Positions 11,441 to 22,146 of a DNA stretch of 64,000 bases are shown one piece after another. Every line of letters begins with the position of its first letter. Position 1 is the first letter of the stretch. The DNA lies in the NCBI GenBank assembly GCA_038373885.1, contig JAWZYV010016546.1, positions 1 through 64,000 of the forward strand. The letters run 5' to 3'. This DNA is from Cheiracanthium punctorium (taxonomy: Eukaryota > Arthropoda > Arachnida > Araneae > Cheiracanthiidae). Under the pieces are notes generated by a model. The model saw only the letters and a list, made by a program, of their open reading frames with translations, ran no database searches and was not told the DNA's origin. Position numbers and translations under genes: made by a program.

Positions 11441-11967
11441 TCGGCCCGAAATCCATTGGATTTTAATATTGAATAATTTCATTTATACATTTTTCTGAAA
11501 GCGGACGTCATTTATACGTTTTTTTAGAAATGAAGAGGAGAGAAACTGTGTGATTCAAATTTTCAACAAGCTTTGACAGGTTCTAGTTGGATGGAAGAAT
11601 ATATCTAATCTGGCGATTTAAATGATAACGTTAAACAGTCACTTTGAACTATATACAATAAAATTTTTTCTGTGCATTCCCACATAGTCATACAGCGGAA
11701 AATTACAAAATATTTTGTACATGCGGAATGAATATGAATATAAGTGCTAGCTGTACATTAAATTCAGAATAAAACTTAATATTTCATACCTATTGTGTAT
11801 TTTATTTTCATGCAGTAATATAAGATGCAGTATTTTAATTTAAATCTGGCTTTTTATTGTTTGTTATTACGAAAATTCAATAACTTTGAGAATTTCGTTT
11901 ATACGTTTTTCTCAATTATACGTTTTCCCCCTAGTCCCTTGAAAAACGTATAAATGGTGCTTGATTG
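11441..11967. mobile_element. Degenerate DNA-transposon remnant
   Basis: The motif CATTTATACGTTTTTC occurs near 11507 and 11887 and inversely as GAAAAACGTATAAATG at 11941-11956, close to the Tc1 insertion point. This resembles repeated sub-terminal motifs of a pogo/Tigger-like element whose right end was the Tc1 target. No coding sequence remains. Confidence 0.3.
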
Positions 11968-12055
11968 TACACTCGTGTCCATAAATTAAGGATAATGAAG
12001 TTCAGGCAAAGAAAGAGAAAGAAGCAAAACAAATTTGACTTATTTGTAAAGTCTA

Positions 12056-12061
12056 TTTATT
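12056..12061 (-). terminator. Candidate poly(A) signal of the transposase
   Basis: AATAAA on the minus strand about 135 bp downstream of the transposase stop codon and still inside the element. Confidence 0.35.
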
Positions 12062-12195
12062 AAACAAAAAGTAAAGAGCAAAAAAGATGCTATATGTTTG
12101 ACATAATTAATAAAAATTGCAAGTTTTACTCCCTTGACCAAATTTCAAAAAAGAACCTATTTACAAAAAACAGTATAACATGGTTAGTATGATGG

Positions 12196-13224
12196 TTAAT
12201 ACGGAGTATGTCTCCCGGACGATGCAATACAGACCTGACAACGCCTCGGCATGCTGAGTATCAAATGATCAATCTGATCTTGGGGAATATTACACCACTC
12301 ATCAAGCAATGCACTCCGAAGTTCCGGTAGACAGGTGGGAGGGGGTTGACGGGCTGCAATTCGTCGGCCAAGCATATCCCACACATGCTCTATCAGATTC
12401 AAGTCCGGTGAGTATGCTGGCCAATGCATACGGGTGATATCCTCCGATTGAAGGCATTCGTCTACAATGTTTGCACGGTGAGGACGGGCGTTGTCATCCA
12501 TAAACACAAATTCAGCACCCATGGCGCCCCGAAACAAACGTACATGTTGTTCCAGAATGACATCCCGATAGATGTGGCCTGTCATCGTTACACTCTGAAC
12601 ATGCAGGTCAGTTCTGGAACCAAGAATAATTCCTCCCCAAACGAGCCATCCTGCACCACCGTAACGGTGTCTTTCAATGGTGTTCTCTTGGTGGTAACGG
12701 GTACCTGGCGCTCTCCAGATGAATGTCCGGCGAGAATCAGACTCCAAACTAAACCTGGACTCGTCGGAAAACATCACACAAGACCACTGTTGCGGTGTCC
12801 ACAATGCATGCTCTCTACTCCAGGTTAATCGCAGGCGACAGTGATTTGCGGTAAGTGGAACACATCTGACAGGCCTACGAGCATACAGACCAATGTGCCC
12901 TAAGCGTCTGTACACGGTCTGCCTTGAAACTGTCGTACCGGTAGCTGTAGAGAGCTGACGAGACAGGTCTGATGCTGTACTCCGTCTGTTTCTTTTGGCA
13001 GTAACTGCCAAATAGCGGTCCTCATTCGGCGTTGTAACTCGGGGGCGACCTGTGCTGTAACGTCTACTCACATTACCACCATCTTGGAATCGTTGCCAAA
13101 GCCTGGAGATGACACTCTGGGCGATTCCAAGTTCCTCGGATACTTCCAGCTGGGTACGTCCACATTCCAGTCGTCCGATAATTCTGCCACGTAAAACATC
13201 ATCCAAATGCCTCCTTTGTGCCAT
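12196..13224 (-). CDS. Tc1-family DD34E transposase, intact
   Basis: A 342-residue protein that would cut and paste its own element by binding the inverted repeats in the nucleus and inserting at TA. Residues 1-50 form a first helix-turn-helix (SVISRLWQRF), followed by the GRPR motif at 59-62 and a second helix-turn-helix at about 75-118. Catalytic residues are visible: D154 in MFSDESRF, D244 in FMDDNARPH and E279 in YSPDLNLIEHVWD. The 34 residues between D244 and E279 give the DD34E signature of Tc1, and a Gly-rich box lies at 189-199. Length matches the usual 340-345 residues. The first Met fits the family start. It lies centrally between the element's inverted repeats, with 251 and 226 bp of flanking element sequence. 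No stop or frame shift is seen, so activity is plausible but untested. Confidence 0.95.
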   Translation of the reverse strand: MAQRRHLDDVLRGRIIGRLECGRTQLEVSEELGIAQSVISRLWQRFQDGGNVSRRYSTGRPRVTTPNEDRYLAVTAKRNRRSTASDLSRQLSTATGTTVSRQTVYRRLGHIGLYARRPVRCVPLTANHCRLRLTWSREHALWTPQQWSCVMFSDESRFSLESDSRRTFIWRAPGTRYHQENTIERHRYGGAGWLVWGGIILGSRTDLHVQSVTMTGHIYRDVILEQHVRLFRGAMGAEFVFMDDNARPHRANIVDECLQSEDITRMHWPAYSPDLNLIEHVWDMLGRRIAARQPPPTCLPELRSALLDEWCNIPQDQIDHLILSMPRRCQVCIASSGRHTPY

Positions 13225-13293
13225 AACTATGCGGTTTTTTGCACTGAAAGACTTTCACAGCGCTTGTGAACATTTTACTTCTTTGCCACCATT

Positions 13294-13304
13294 CCTTATA
13301 TACC
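13294..13304 (-). promoter_or_regulatory. Candidate TATA box of the transposase
   Basis: The minus strand reads GGTATATAAGG about 70 bp upstream of the transposase start codon and inside the element. The position fits a short 5' leader. Inferred from sequence only. Confidence 0.4.
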
Positions 13305-13476
13305 CCTCTCTTACACTCTCGTCATTGTGACGTAGCATCCACGCCATCTGGTGGTTTCCTGTAATTTGCATATTCTTCTTCAAGATGTGTGTGATCATTC
13401 CACAGGTGAAATTTTTATTTTAGAGATCAATTTCTGTGTGATTCTGAATTATCCTTAATTTATGGACATGAGTGTA

Positions 13477-14097
13477 TATAGTCACGCTGATCACTGACTC
13501 TCTTACAGTTCCAGGCAGCCTGCTCGAAGATAAAACTTTTACCGCCATTACTGTTAAAAGATTACAAAGTTAAGCAGAAAAAGCGTAATAACATCTACGC
13601 CGTTTGTGCGATCAGCTTGAAATTTTCTATAATCAAGTATAGAAATATAGAAAACAATCTCTGTACACAGCTCTTTTAAAAATCTGAAAATCCGCCGGTT
13701 CCCTCATTTTTAAACGATTTCTTGCTATTTTCAGCTCCATTTTATTTACGAAAGTAAAAGAAAAAAAACAAAAAAACTTTATCATTTGCTGGACAGAATG
13801 AGGAGTATCGGGTGACAGTTACATTTATTGACGTCACGGTTATCGGGCTTTGAAGGGAAAATTGTGATTCATTCATTTAAAATAGTTTTTCTAGATTACG
13901 CAGTTCTTTTTTCCCCCCCCCGCAAATAAAATGAATTTCGTCTGCCATGGAGTTTTGATATAAGAAGGGCTGTGTACTCAAATCGAAATCGAATGCGAAA
14001 AATTTCCGTTGCTTTTGCAGAAGAGCATGAAATTCGATTTGTGTATGTAATAAAAACTGAATATGAAGTTATTTATTTTAGGTGGACGAAGATGAAA
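13477..14097. other. Spacer, nothing recognised
   Basis: AT-rich DNA between the Tc1 and pogo-like elements. No supported feature was found. Confidence 0.4.
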
Positions 14098-14099
14098 TA

Positions 14100-14909
14100 C
14101 AGTGAAACCTCTCCGAGCGTCCACCCCTGTATAGCGGTCACCCCTCTAAACGGCCAATTTTTCATGGCACGGTTTTTGGCTCATAGACTTAATGTTAAAA
14201 TAACCTTTATCAGCGGCCACCCGACCCCCTCTAAACGGCCACCGAGTGGGATCGCTTATCTCATTTTCCGGGAAATTCTACTCACTCCATGCTGTAATTT
14301 TGAGCGGAAAAACTCGAGGTCAGGTTTATGGTCGAATATAAGTCCCAGGAATAACTGGAATTGAATCTCTTATCTCTTTTGTATTCTGCCCTCACCCTTA
14401 AGATGGGGAATCCCTTGGACAATCAGGTGTTGAAGTTGTCCTACAAATGAATTTTTGTCCCTTTCAGGCGCTAATTCCGTCCCTGACGAGGAATTTCCCG
14501 ATGTTTGTAATGGCGAGCAAGCTAAACTTTCAACACAAGCGACTTTAGGGAAAATCGATGAAATTATCGAAAATTCCGGAGCGGTTACAAACTAACCGGT
14601 TAGAGATCTTCTTTTTAAAGTCAAAAACAAACTAGAAAAAATGGTTGTTTCAGAGAAAAGTAAAAACTTACAACAGACACAATATCATTTTTTCGAAAAA
14701 ATGTAAGAAAGCATTCAATAAAGTACTATTTTCTTTTTAGATAAGTTTTATATATCATTTTAAATAAGGAATATGTGCCAGGCTTGTTTATATTACGCAT
14801 TATAGCAATTATCTCATAATAGTAAATAAAACCCTTAAGAGCGGCCACCCCTTCTGAGCGGCCAAATATTCTCGGCAGGGTGGGGTGGCCGCTCAGAAAG
14901 GTTTCACTG
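14100..14909 (+). mobile_element. Internally deleted pogo/Tigger-like element
   Basis: The left end CAGTGAAACCTCTCCGAGCG (14100) and right end inverse (CAGTGAAACCTTTCTGAGCG, ending 14909) form inverted repeats continuing into CCACCCC. TA flanks both sides (14098-14099, 14910-14911). GCGGCCAC-type motifs recur inside each terminus, as in pogo/Tigger elements with terminal 'GCGGCCAC' text. At 810 bp it is too short for a transposase gene and retains only a C-terminal scrap. Confidence 0.75.
14467..14595 (+). pseudogene. Residual transposase C-terminus (pogo-like)
   Basis: An open stretch of 42 codons ends in TAA, beginning GANSVPDEEFPDVCN and ending KIDEIIENSGAVTN. It is acidic and carries no catalytic motif. 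It begins right after TTTGTCCCTTTCAG, which also looks like a splice acceptor. Its position just inside the right terminus is where a pogo transposase would end, so it is probably what was left after an internal deletion. Assignment is by context, not by a recognised domain. Confidence 0.4.
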
Positions 14910-14911
14910 TA

Positions 14912-15418
14912 TATTGAGTATAGACATATTTTTTGTCGAATGTTTTTTTCTAGCACCCGTTGTAATTGCCTCCACAACGCGCTTCTAATTCAAAGAATTC
15001 CACGACAAATAAAAATCATGCGGAATTTTTTCCATTTTCTCAAACCGGTCCCTGTGAAATAAGAGACGGGTCCAGAAAAGGAACACGTATAATGACTGTT
15101 ATGTGTGCTGATAGCCAGTGGAGTTGAGTAGGACGATGTCTGTGCAGCAAGCACGTGTGGAAATTCCTAGTCCAAGGACACACTGAGGAACCTTGGGAAG
15201 GTGCGTTGACACACAGCCGTCCTTCAGAAACAGGAAGAGTGGAGGGGTATATAGGGGGCGAGATATGGGTGTTGTGCGCGTACGAAATTTAGCGTTTTCG
15301 CTGAAAATCGCTGTAATGTTTGGGAGTATAATAACACAGGCTCACACTCTGAAAGGGACCAAACCTCTCTAAAGCGGAAGTAACAATATTGGACATTCTT
15401 TGTCACAGAATTAATGCA
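14912..15418. other. Spacer, possible pogo fragment
   Basis: 15061-15290 is less AT-rich than its surroundings and includes GGGGTATATAGGGGGC (TATA-like) but no open frame follows. CCAAACCTCTCTAAAGCGG at about 15360 resembles a pogo-type terminus fragment. Confidence 0.3.
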
Positions 15419-15816
15419 TTAACCCTTTAAGGCGCAGTGATCCCGCTCTGGGAACACCAAACTCGGACGTTTTACGTTGCCAGTCACGAAGATAGATTGG
15501 ATTCTAAAAAATAGTTGCGGGTGACATAGCTCCAAGAATCCTTTACTTTTTAGCAGTCATTTCTCGTAAAAAATTGTCACGATTATTTAACAGCACTGAC
15601 ATCTGCTGAAAAATGGAAGAACGCGAGAACAGCTGGATCGATTGCCCAATGCTGGAAAAAGGGCGCACAGCCAGCTGTCGTCAAAAAAGGGTCTCTAGAT
15701 CTGTGGCACGCGATGAACGTTTCGATCGTCCGCCATCTTGCTGGTAGTTAAGTCGAGCGATGGCAACGGCTGCCCTTTTGCCAGCATTGGGAAAGGGTTG
15801 CGACTCAAAGGGTTAA
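15419..15816 (+). mobile_element. TTAA palindromic MITE, copy 1 (left arm deleted)
   Basis: TTAA at 15419-15422 and 15813-15816 flank an element with ends CCCTTTAAGGCGCAGTG and the inverse of CCCTTTGAGTCGCAACC. TTAA duplication and CCC ends fit piggyBac-type elements. It carries the long L-end sequence (GGGAACACCAAACTC) and only the right copy of the internal hairpin arm (AGATCTGTGGCACGCGATG). Confidence 0.8.
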
Positions 15817-15880
15817 AGCATTTTGTATTAACACTTGTCTTCAAATTATTCTGTTAGACTAAAACTTAAAAAAAAAAAAA

Positions 15881-16361
15881 ATCTGGAGTGACTCCACTCG
15901 ACTTTCCGAACACTTACGATTAAGAGCATTACCAAGCATTTAAATAAATTTTAATCCATGAATAATTCAAACATATATACCCTATTTGAACTTAATCGAA
16001 TGGACCGTTTAAACGCTAGTGCACTTTCAACAATTTCCTTCCATGGGCCATAATGTAAAAGAAATCTTTGTCGTAGCCCTGTAGAAAAACTATAAGTCCT
16101 GTACACACCAAAATCAATACCGGTCTTGCGAGGGTAGTTTATAACACATATACCCAATTTGAGCTCAATCGAATGCCCCGTTTAGGAGCTATCGTGTCCA
16201 CTCACATACAAACAAATACACACTCATATACATCCATACATCTCGTAAAAATAGCATAAATGAATTCAGAAGACTTCAAAACGTATCAATACACCAAAAT
16301 CTCGAAGACGAATTTTTTCACGATTACAATACTTTCCTTACATGGTACATGTTCAGAAAGT
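15881..16361 (-). mobile_element. MITE with one 173-bp internal unit
   Basis: It shares both ends with 28151-28818 and 62152-62994: ATCTGGAGTGACTCCACTCG at one end, and TACATGTTCRGAAAGT at the other. ACTTTCCGAAC and GTTCGGAAAGT form sub-terminal inverted repeats. This copy holds one complete 173-bp unit between 15971 and 16144. The 68-codon minus-strand frame here is part of that unit and recurs wherever the unit does. The superfamily is not assigned. Confidence 0.65.
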
Positions 16362-16489
16362 TAAAAAAAAAAAAAATCTGGACCACTTATAATTTAAACA
16401 CGCACTTAGTTGCTATATATTAAAAGCGTAGCATAATCAATGCGCCGCCCTTATTTATCTTCCTTGTTCCGTTAAGTTGAAAAGGGTGT

Positions 16490-16862
16490 CATTATTCAGG
16501 AGTGTATCTCTTTCTTGTTCCATGAAACAGTTCCTTGGAATCGAAATTCGCATTAAAATCGCTTACTGAAACTATTTCGCAATCTTCGTAAATATATTCT
16601 CATAATAATTCGCCTTTATAAATACTGTTTGGAATGTGCATCATAATCCATGAGTGTACCATGTTTGTCTTTCTTGTTCCACAAAACACAAATCTATATT
16701 AAAATCGCTTACTAAAACAGTTTTACAATCTTCGTCAGGCATATTCTGGCAATACTTCTTTGTAATAAACTGCTGCTTCATCCAATTATTCGTACTTTCA
16801 TAGTACAGTTCAAAACGCCACTGGAACAAATTTTTAGAAAGTCCTTTTAGCCGTCGAAACAA
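16490..16862 (-). pseudogene. Endonuclease relic, partly duplicated
   Basis: The minus strand encodes CKTVLVSDFNIDLCF (about 16672-16740) and, about 160 bp downstream, a diverged second version reading CEIVSVSDFNANFDSKE. Both correspond to the GDFN block of the APE-like endonuclease domain, with Gly changed to Ser, and both are followed by stops. A tandem duplication of about 160 bp in an already dead domain is the simplest reading. No complete domain is present. Confidence 0.5.
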
Positions 16863-17227
16863 CTAAGAATCAGCAGGAGCTAAATCAGACTAATAAAGTG
16901 GATGATAAATTGACTTGAGGTGTGCGACTTCATAGATTGTTTAGTCGTATTCACGACTAACGATCGGGGAACTTTTCCTTGAACTTTTTGAATGTTACAA
17001 TATGCATTATTTCATCACGAACAAAAAAGTAATTCTGATTGCTTTGCAAAGTTCATATAACGAACAAAGCAAAATAATTTACATTGAGTTGCTTTAAACT
17101 AAATACATATAAAAGCACTTAATTAAACGCATATATAAAAGCACTTAATTAAAATTGTGAATTTTTATAAAAAATAAACTAATTGGACTTACGGAAAAAA
17201 ACACTCAAAATACTGGTGTTAGACGAT
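16863..17227. other. Spacer, nothing recognised
   Basis: AT-rich; contains a short imperfect repeat (TATAAAAGCACTTAATTAAA) twice near 17108 and 17134. Confidence 0.4.
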
Positions 17228-17680
17228 AAAATAAATAAAAACTTTGTGAAAAAACACACATAAAATGTTACTTATAAAGCGATACGTTTCGACCGAAAAT
17301 TCTTTCGGTCTTCCTCAGTCAAAGCCCTTCGTCTCACGAAAGAGAGGGAACTGGAAAACAACAACAATAAAAAAAAAAAAACTTTTTTCAGTTTTCAGAA
17401 CTGAAAAAAAAAAAAAAAAATTCAGTCTTTTTTTTTGTTTTCAGAACTGAAAAAAAAATTTTTTTTTTCCAGTTTTCAGAACTGAAAAAAAACTTTTTCA
17501 GTTTTCAGAATTGAAAAAAAAAAACTTTTTCAGTTTTCAGAATTAAAAAAAAAAAAAAAAAAAAAACTTTTTCAGTTCCCTCTCTTTAGTGAGACAAAGG
17601 GCTTCTTTGGTCGAAAACGATCGTATCGCTTTATAAGTAACATTTTATGTGTGTTTTTTCACAAAGTTTTTATTTATTTT
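17228..17680. mobile_element. 453-bp palindrome, TTTTTCAG-repeat centre
   Basis: The left arm begins AAAATAAATAAAAACTTTG (17228) and the right arm ends with its inverse (17680). Arms of about 110 bp extend through CTTATAAAGCGATACG to AGAGAGGGAACTG. The centre (about 17355-17570) is a run of short palindromes built on CAGTTTTCAGAACTG separated by A tracts. The right arm has lost about 25 bp around the FTTCGGTC hairpin that the left arm keeps at 17286-17318. The family is not recognised. Confidence 0.6.
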
Positions 17681-18114
17681 AATTGGACTTACCTCTGAAA
17701 CTTTCGACAGACTCAGAAAACCCCCAAACGATTAGTAAAGTCTAGTATTTAATATCACACTTAGTTAAACATATTAATGTACCTAACGTTACTAAATCTT
17801 CTTGTCCTAAAATCAAATTTTTCATTTGTCTTGAACTGTGAATAAATTGATTACTGGAAGATTTTTTTTTAATTACAATTTGTTCTAGATATAACAAAAC
17901 GTTTCATTAATTGAAAAATGCGTTCCGTTAAATCGATTTGATTGAAACTAACAAAATTTATTTTAATCAAGCAAAACGAAATGACCAAACAATACAACCA
18001 AACAAATTTTGTTAAATTCAACAAAACACCGTTCAGCGTTCATGGAGCACTTTTTTTTTAATGAAATTGACAGTTTGAGAAAACGGGCTTTGAAATTTTC
18101 ATTTTCTGACTATG
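17681..18114. other. Spacer, nothing recognised
   Basis: Very AT-rich; no supported feature. Confidence 0.4.
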
Positions 18115-18415
18115 GTCGGCCGGGTTGGGTAGTGGCTGAATAACCATTGTAGCACAACATGGGGTAGGAGTTCGATTCCCGGCAGAGGCTTAGGTGTCGT
18201 TTCGTCCTTTCCTTCAAAGGAGGCTACGTTACATTGGTCTATTTTAGGTGCCTCCGTAATAAAAATACCAATACTTTCTGCTTTAGTTGTCGGTCGAGGC
18301 CTAATGTTTGCCGATCGCCGCTCTATTAGAAAAGGGGAAAAAATCCTGTGTGCATAGCGGACAGCATACAGTATGAAGTGTTTTAAAACCTTAAGCCTCA
18401 CCGTGGCCCCTGAAA
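18115..18415 (+). repeat. tRNA-derived SINE-like element
   Basis: GGCCGGGTTGGGTAGTGG (18118-18135) resembles an A box and GAGTTCGATTCCCGGC (about 18168-18183) is a strong B box, as in the head of a tRNA-derived SINE. The 3' end is not defined because a second tRNA-like unit follows directly. Confidence 0.55.
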
Positions 18416-18630
18416 ATGGTAGACGGCCGTAGTGTGAAGGTCCCGGGTTCGGATCCCATCGCGCGGCTGTCGATCTAATTGTCTGGAGTTTGGGAAGTTT
18501 TTCTCCAGATGCAATACGAATACGCGTTAGAAACCCTTAGAAAGTTCTCCTGCCAAGGCTCCCACCATCCTGGGCAGATCGCCCTAGCGTAGCGTTGCTA
18601 TAATCACACAAATAAAGCCTTAAAATTATG
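18405..18630 (+). repeat. tRNA-derived SINE, GTCTGGAGTTTGGG family
   Basis: CCCGGGTTCGGATCCC (18443-18458) is a B box. The tail contains GGCTGTCGATCTAATTGTCT and GGAGTTTGGG and ends in AATAAAGCCTTAAAATTATG. Truncated relatives lie at 39975-40035 and 46015-46080. Confidence 0.6.
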
Positions 18631-19027
18631 CAAAACGATTGGTTTTTCTTTCGCTCGTGCTGTAAAACAGGGCAACAATGGGCTGGAGAAATCGGTATTT
18701 TCTTCGATTTCAACTTATTTCATCATCCACCAGGAACTTTTACCAAGATCTGAGCCGCGGAAATTGTACCTCCGCCGAAATTTGTACTCTTGCAAGTTGA
18801 ATGATCGTAATTAACTCTTTTTGTGGCATATTTTAACTATTGGGCCCTCTCCGAAAGTTGTTTCTGGCAACGCCGTGCTTGCCTCCCCCCCACCCCCCAA
18901 AAGCCCGACTAAGTAAACAGGGGAAGCCGGGACAGTCATTTGTCATGGGGACCCCTTTCATATGTACCCAATCAGTTTACAAAAATTAGAAAACCTGGAA
19001 CCACAGGCTTTCTACTCCTGTGAATGC
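18631..19027. other. Spacer, nothing recognised
   Basis: No gene or repeat recognised; one C-rich run near 18886. Confidence 0.4.
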
Positions 19028-19413
19028 TTAACCCTTTGAGGCTGTGCAGCACAGCCAGCTGTCGTCAAAAGAGGGTCTCTAGATCTGTGGCACTCGATCA
19101 ACGTTTCGATCGTCCGCCATCTTGCTAGTAGTTAAGTCGAGCGATGGCAACGGCTGCCCTTTTTTCAGCATTGGGCAATCTATCCAGCCGTTCTCGCATT
19201 TTTCTATTTTTCAGCAGAGGTCAGTGCTGTTCAAAATAACCGTGACAATTTTTTTAAGGGAAAATGACGTGCTAAAAAGTAAAGGATTATCGTGGAGCTA
19301 TGTCACCTGCAACTATTTTTATAGAAATCAAATCTATTCTTTGTGACTGGCAACAGTCAAAATGTCAAGAGCTTGGTGTCCTCACGGCGAGGACACCGCA
19401 CTTAAAGGGTTAA
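19028..19413 (-). mobile_element. TTAA palindromic MITE, copy 2
   Basis: Flanked by TTAA (19028-19031, 19410-19413). It starts CCCTTTGAGG and ends CACTTAAAGGG, so it is inverted relative to copy 1. One hairpin arm (near the R end) is almost entirely deleted; GTGCAGCACAGCCAGC marks the old centre. Confidence 0.8.
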
Positions 19414-19752
19414 ACTGTTTTTGCAATTGTAAACGGGCTGATCAAAATGCACACACACATATTGACCAGACATTCATCATTTTACTCAAAAGGTTTTATT
19501 AAAAACCTTCTTTTCAGTTTAGTTTAATGATTTTTTAAGAGAATCGTTGAAGTCTAAGCAGAGAGAGAGGAAATGTGCCCCCTTTGAATGGGGCCCGGGG
19601 CAGCTGCCCCGTTGGCCTCTGCCTAAGTCAGGGTTTATCTCTATACCATCGTTATCCCCTGAAAAAAGTGTTGGAAAACGTTTTTTCATATCCTATGTGT
19701 CCGACTTTACCTTTATTACTGTTATTCCTTTTTTCCTTTTTGAAGAACAACC
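19414..19752. other. Spacer, nothing recognised
   Basis: Contains overlapping chance frames of 69-85 codons with no recognisable motif. Confidence 0.35.
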
Positions 19753-20271
19753 TTAACCCTTTAACGCGCAGTGTTCCCGCTCTGGGAACACCAAACTCTG
19801 ACGTTTTGACTGTTGCCAGTCTCGAAGAATAGATTTGATGTCTATAAAAATAGTTGCGGGTGACAGAGCTCCACGAGAATTCATTACATTTTAGTACGTC
19901 ATTTCCCGTAAAAAAATGGTCACGATTCTTTTCAACAGCACTGACATCTGCTGAAAAATGGAAGAATGTGAGAACAGCTGGATAGAGTGCCCAATTCTGG
20001 AAAAAGGGCAGCCGTTGCCATCGCTCGACTTAACTCCCAGCAAGATGGCGGACGATCGAAACGTTCATCGCGTGCCACAGATCTAGAATCAATATTTTGA
20101 CGATAGCTAGCTGTGCCGGCTCAGCCAGCTGTCGTCAAAAAAGGGATCTCTAGATCTGTGGCACGCGATGAACGTTTCGATCGTCCGCCATCTTGCTGGT
20201 AGTTAAGTCGAGCAATGGCAACGGCTGCCCTTTTTCCAGCATTGGTAAAGGGTTGAGCCTCAAAGGGTTAA
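19753..20271 (+). mobile_element. TTAA palindromic MITE, copy 3
   Basis: TTAA at both ends (19753-19756, 20268-20271), L end CCCTTTAACGCGCAGTG, R end inverse of CCCTTTGAGGCTCAACC. Both hairpin arms are present but diverged from each other near the centre (GACGATAGCTAGC against GCCAGCTGTCGTC). Confidence 0.85.
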
Positions 20272-22146
20272 AACCCCACCATGAGGCTTCAACTCTTTTC
20301 ATCTCATTCATTGGGAAAACACATTTACAAAATCCCGGACATTCTATTAAGAATGTCCCCAAATCAACAACGGTACCTTCTCCATAAATGAAAAAAAACA
20401 AACAAAAGTCTCATTTCAGGTACACAGTTGGACATTCGTCCTTCCACAACTGGGCCGGTGAAATAAATGTGTGACTCGAAAACTCAATGCAGTAATTTTT
20501 GTGTAACTCGCACAAAGAAGCCATTTTGCTGCTCACGGCGGCGCAGAATTCGCGTATGTGCAACGATCAAGGTCGCTCGAAACGCACAGACCTTGGCCCA
20601 GTGCGATGAACTTCTATCACCCCTTTTTGATGTAAAAAAAATGGCAACAGCAAAGAAAGAGGGGGTTGCGCCACCCCTTTTTGTGAGTTGTGTTCCTGAT
20701 GGGAAATGGAGAAACAGAGAAACGGGAAAGGGAGGAAAAAATGCATACAATTGTACTGGGGGGAGGGGATGGGATCTGCTATAGGGAATATTCGCAGGGA
20801 AAGTTCCCTAAATGTGATGAATGAATATTTTTGAGGCTGTATGGTAGATGGTAGAGACGAATTCCGGCTCAACTTTGAAGATTTAAAAAGTGAAAACGCT
20901 AGTTAAAACTGAAATTTACGCTAAATTTAAAAAAATGATAATTATTAAACAGTTCAATAATAATAATTTTTCTATACTTTTAGTAAATCTTATCCTGTCA
21001 AACTTGGCAATATCGATGATATTTCGCCAAAAAATATTACATTAATATTAGTTTAAAACCAGAATAATTTAAATAATTTACTATAGTTAACTATTGTAGT
21101 TATATTTATTTAGCATTTAGTTAAACCTATGTTATACTTAATTAACATTTTGTTACGCCTCTATAATCAAATTCAACGATTTTGGCGACTTATCGCCAAA
21201 AAAATCTTATTTACATTAAGAATTTAAAAACAAAATATTGATATATTAACTACACATTTAGTTAATTCTCTATTATCAAATTTGATGATTTTAGCAACAT
21301 ATTGCCAATTTTGACGCTAAAAGCAAATTATGAAGTAAGTAAGAAAAGTAAGCAAATACTTATACAGACAGTAAGTTATCGTGAAAGTTTTACATGACAT
21401 AAATTTGAGCCTATTTATTAACCAACATTTAAAAACAATATTATAGCTTGAAATACTGAATTAATAAATGACCTATTAGGATGTATAAAATACTTCTAAA
21501 AAGTATTAAAAACTGTCATCTATCGAACAAAATTTTCTTTTAAAAAGAAAAAAGATTAAAAACTTCAGAAAGAAAGAAAGAAATGTGCCCAGAAAAAATT
21601 ATTATATATCATTCATAGAATCTGCCTCTCTCTCTTTGCTTTAATGAATAGAAACTGTACAATTCTTAAATAATGTAGTGTTGCCACAGTTTATTTCCAA
21701 TACTTCGTAATGAACAACAGACGTTATTTTCAAGGTAAACGGCATAGATTTTAAACTAACATCTTAGATATAAAAGAGCTCTCAGAAATGGAGAGAGCAC
21801 AGACTTTGTTTCAAAAATTCCAACTAAATTTGTCTTTAAAACTCTTTAATTACGCTGGTGGAAAACATTTTCAACATTTACTGTAAGGAAGGATAATGTA
21901 AAAACAATTAAATTGAAGTATGTTTTTCAAAAATATAATTGTCACAGGATTAAATCACATTGCGCGCTTCCATTTCTGTTTTACCTCGTACAAATAAAGT
22001 TTAAACAGTCCAACAGTGTTGAAAATTGCCTCCCGCACTTAGAAAAGGTTTTAAAAAAGTCATACTTCAGTATTAGAATAGTTGCCACATTTAAGGGTAA
22101 GAAGAAAAACTATAGGGTTATCTTTTAAATTGATCACCCAGTACTT
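20272..22146. other. No supported gene; weak diverged repeats
   Basis: A 105-codon frame at 20467-20784 starts after AT-rich sequence and encodes a basic, Cys-containing stretch without a motif I recognise; two frames on the other strand overlap it, so it is probably chance. Between about 21000 and 21310 a phrase with TTATCGCCAAAAAAAT recurs about three times in diverged form. Confidence 0.35.

Larger units (their letters stand above)
11970..13474 (-). mobile_element. Complete Tc1-family transposon (1505 bp)
   Basis: The terminal inverted repeats are 27 bp: 11970-11996 begins CACTCGTGTCCATAAATT, and 13448-13474 is its inverse with one mismatch (CACTCATG). A TA dinucleotide lies directly outside both ends (11968-11969, 13475-13476), the canonical Tc1/mariner target duplication. 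The element contains one intact transposase gene on the minus strand with no frame shift. Near-identical ends plus an open gene indicate a young copy that could be self-sufficient. Confidence 0.95.

Noticed and set aside
12424..12828. 134-codon plus-strand frame
   Set aside because: Antisense shadow of the transposase gene.
15951..16157. 68-codon frame shared by three loci as a conserved small gene
   Set aside because: It is the 173-bp repeat unit of a MITE; frames differ in the number of units and carry no start or terminator context.
20467..20784. 105-codon plus-strand frame as a gene
   Set aside because: Two other frames overlap on the opposite strand, composition is low-complexity in places and no domain is seen.
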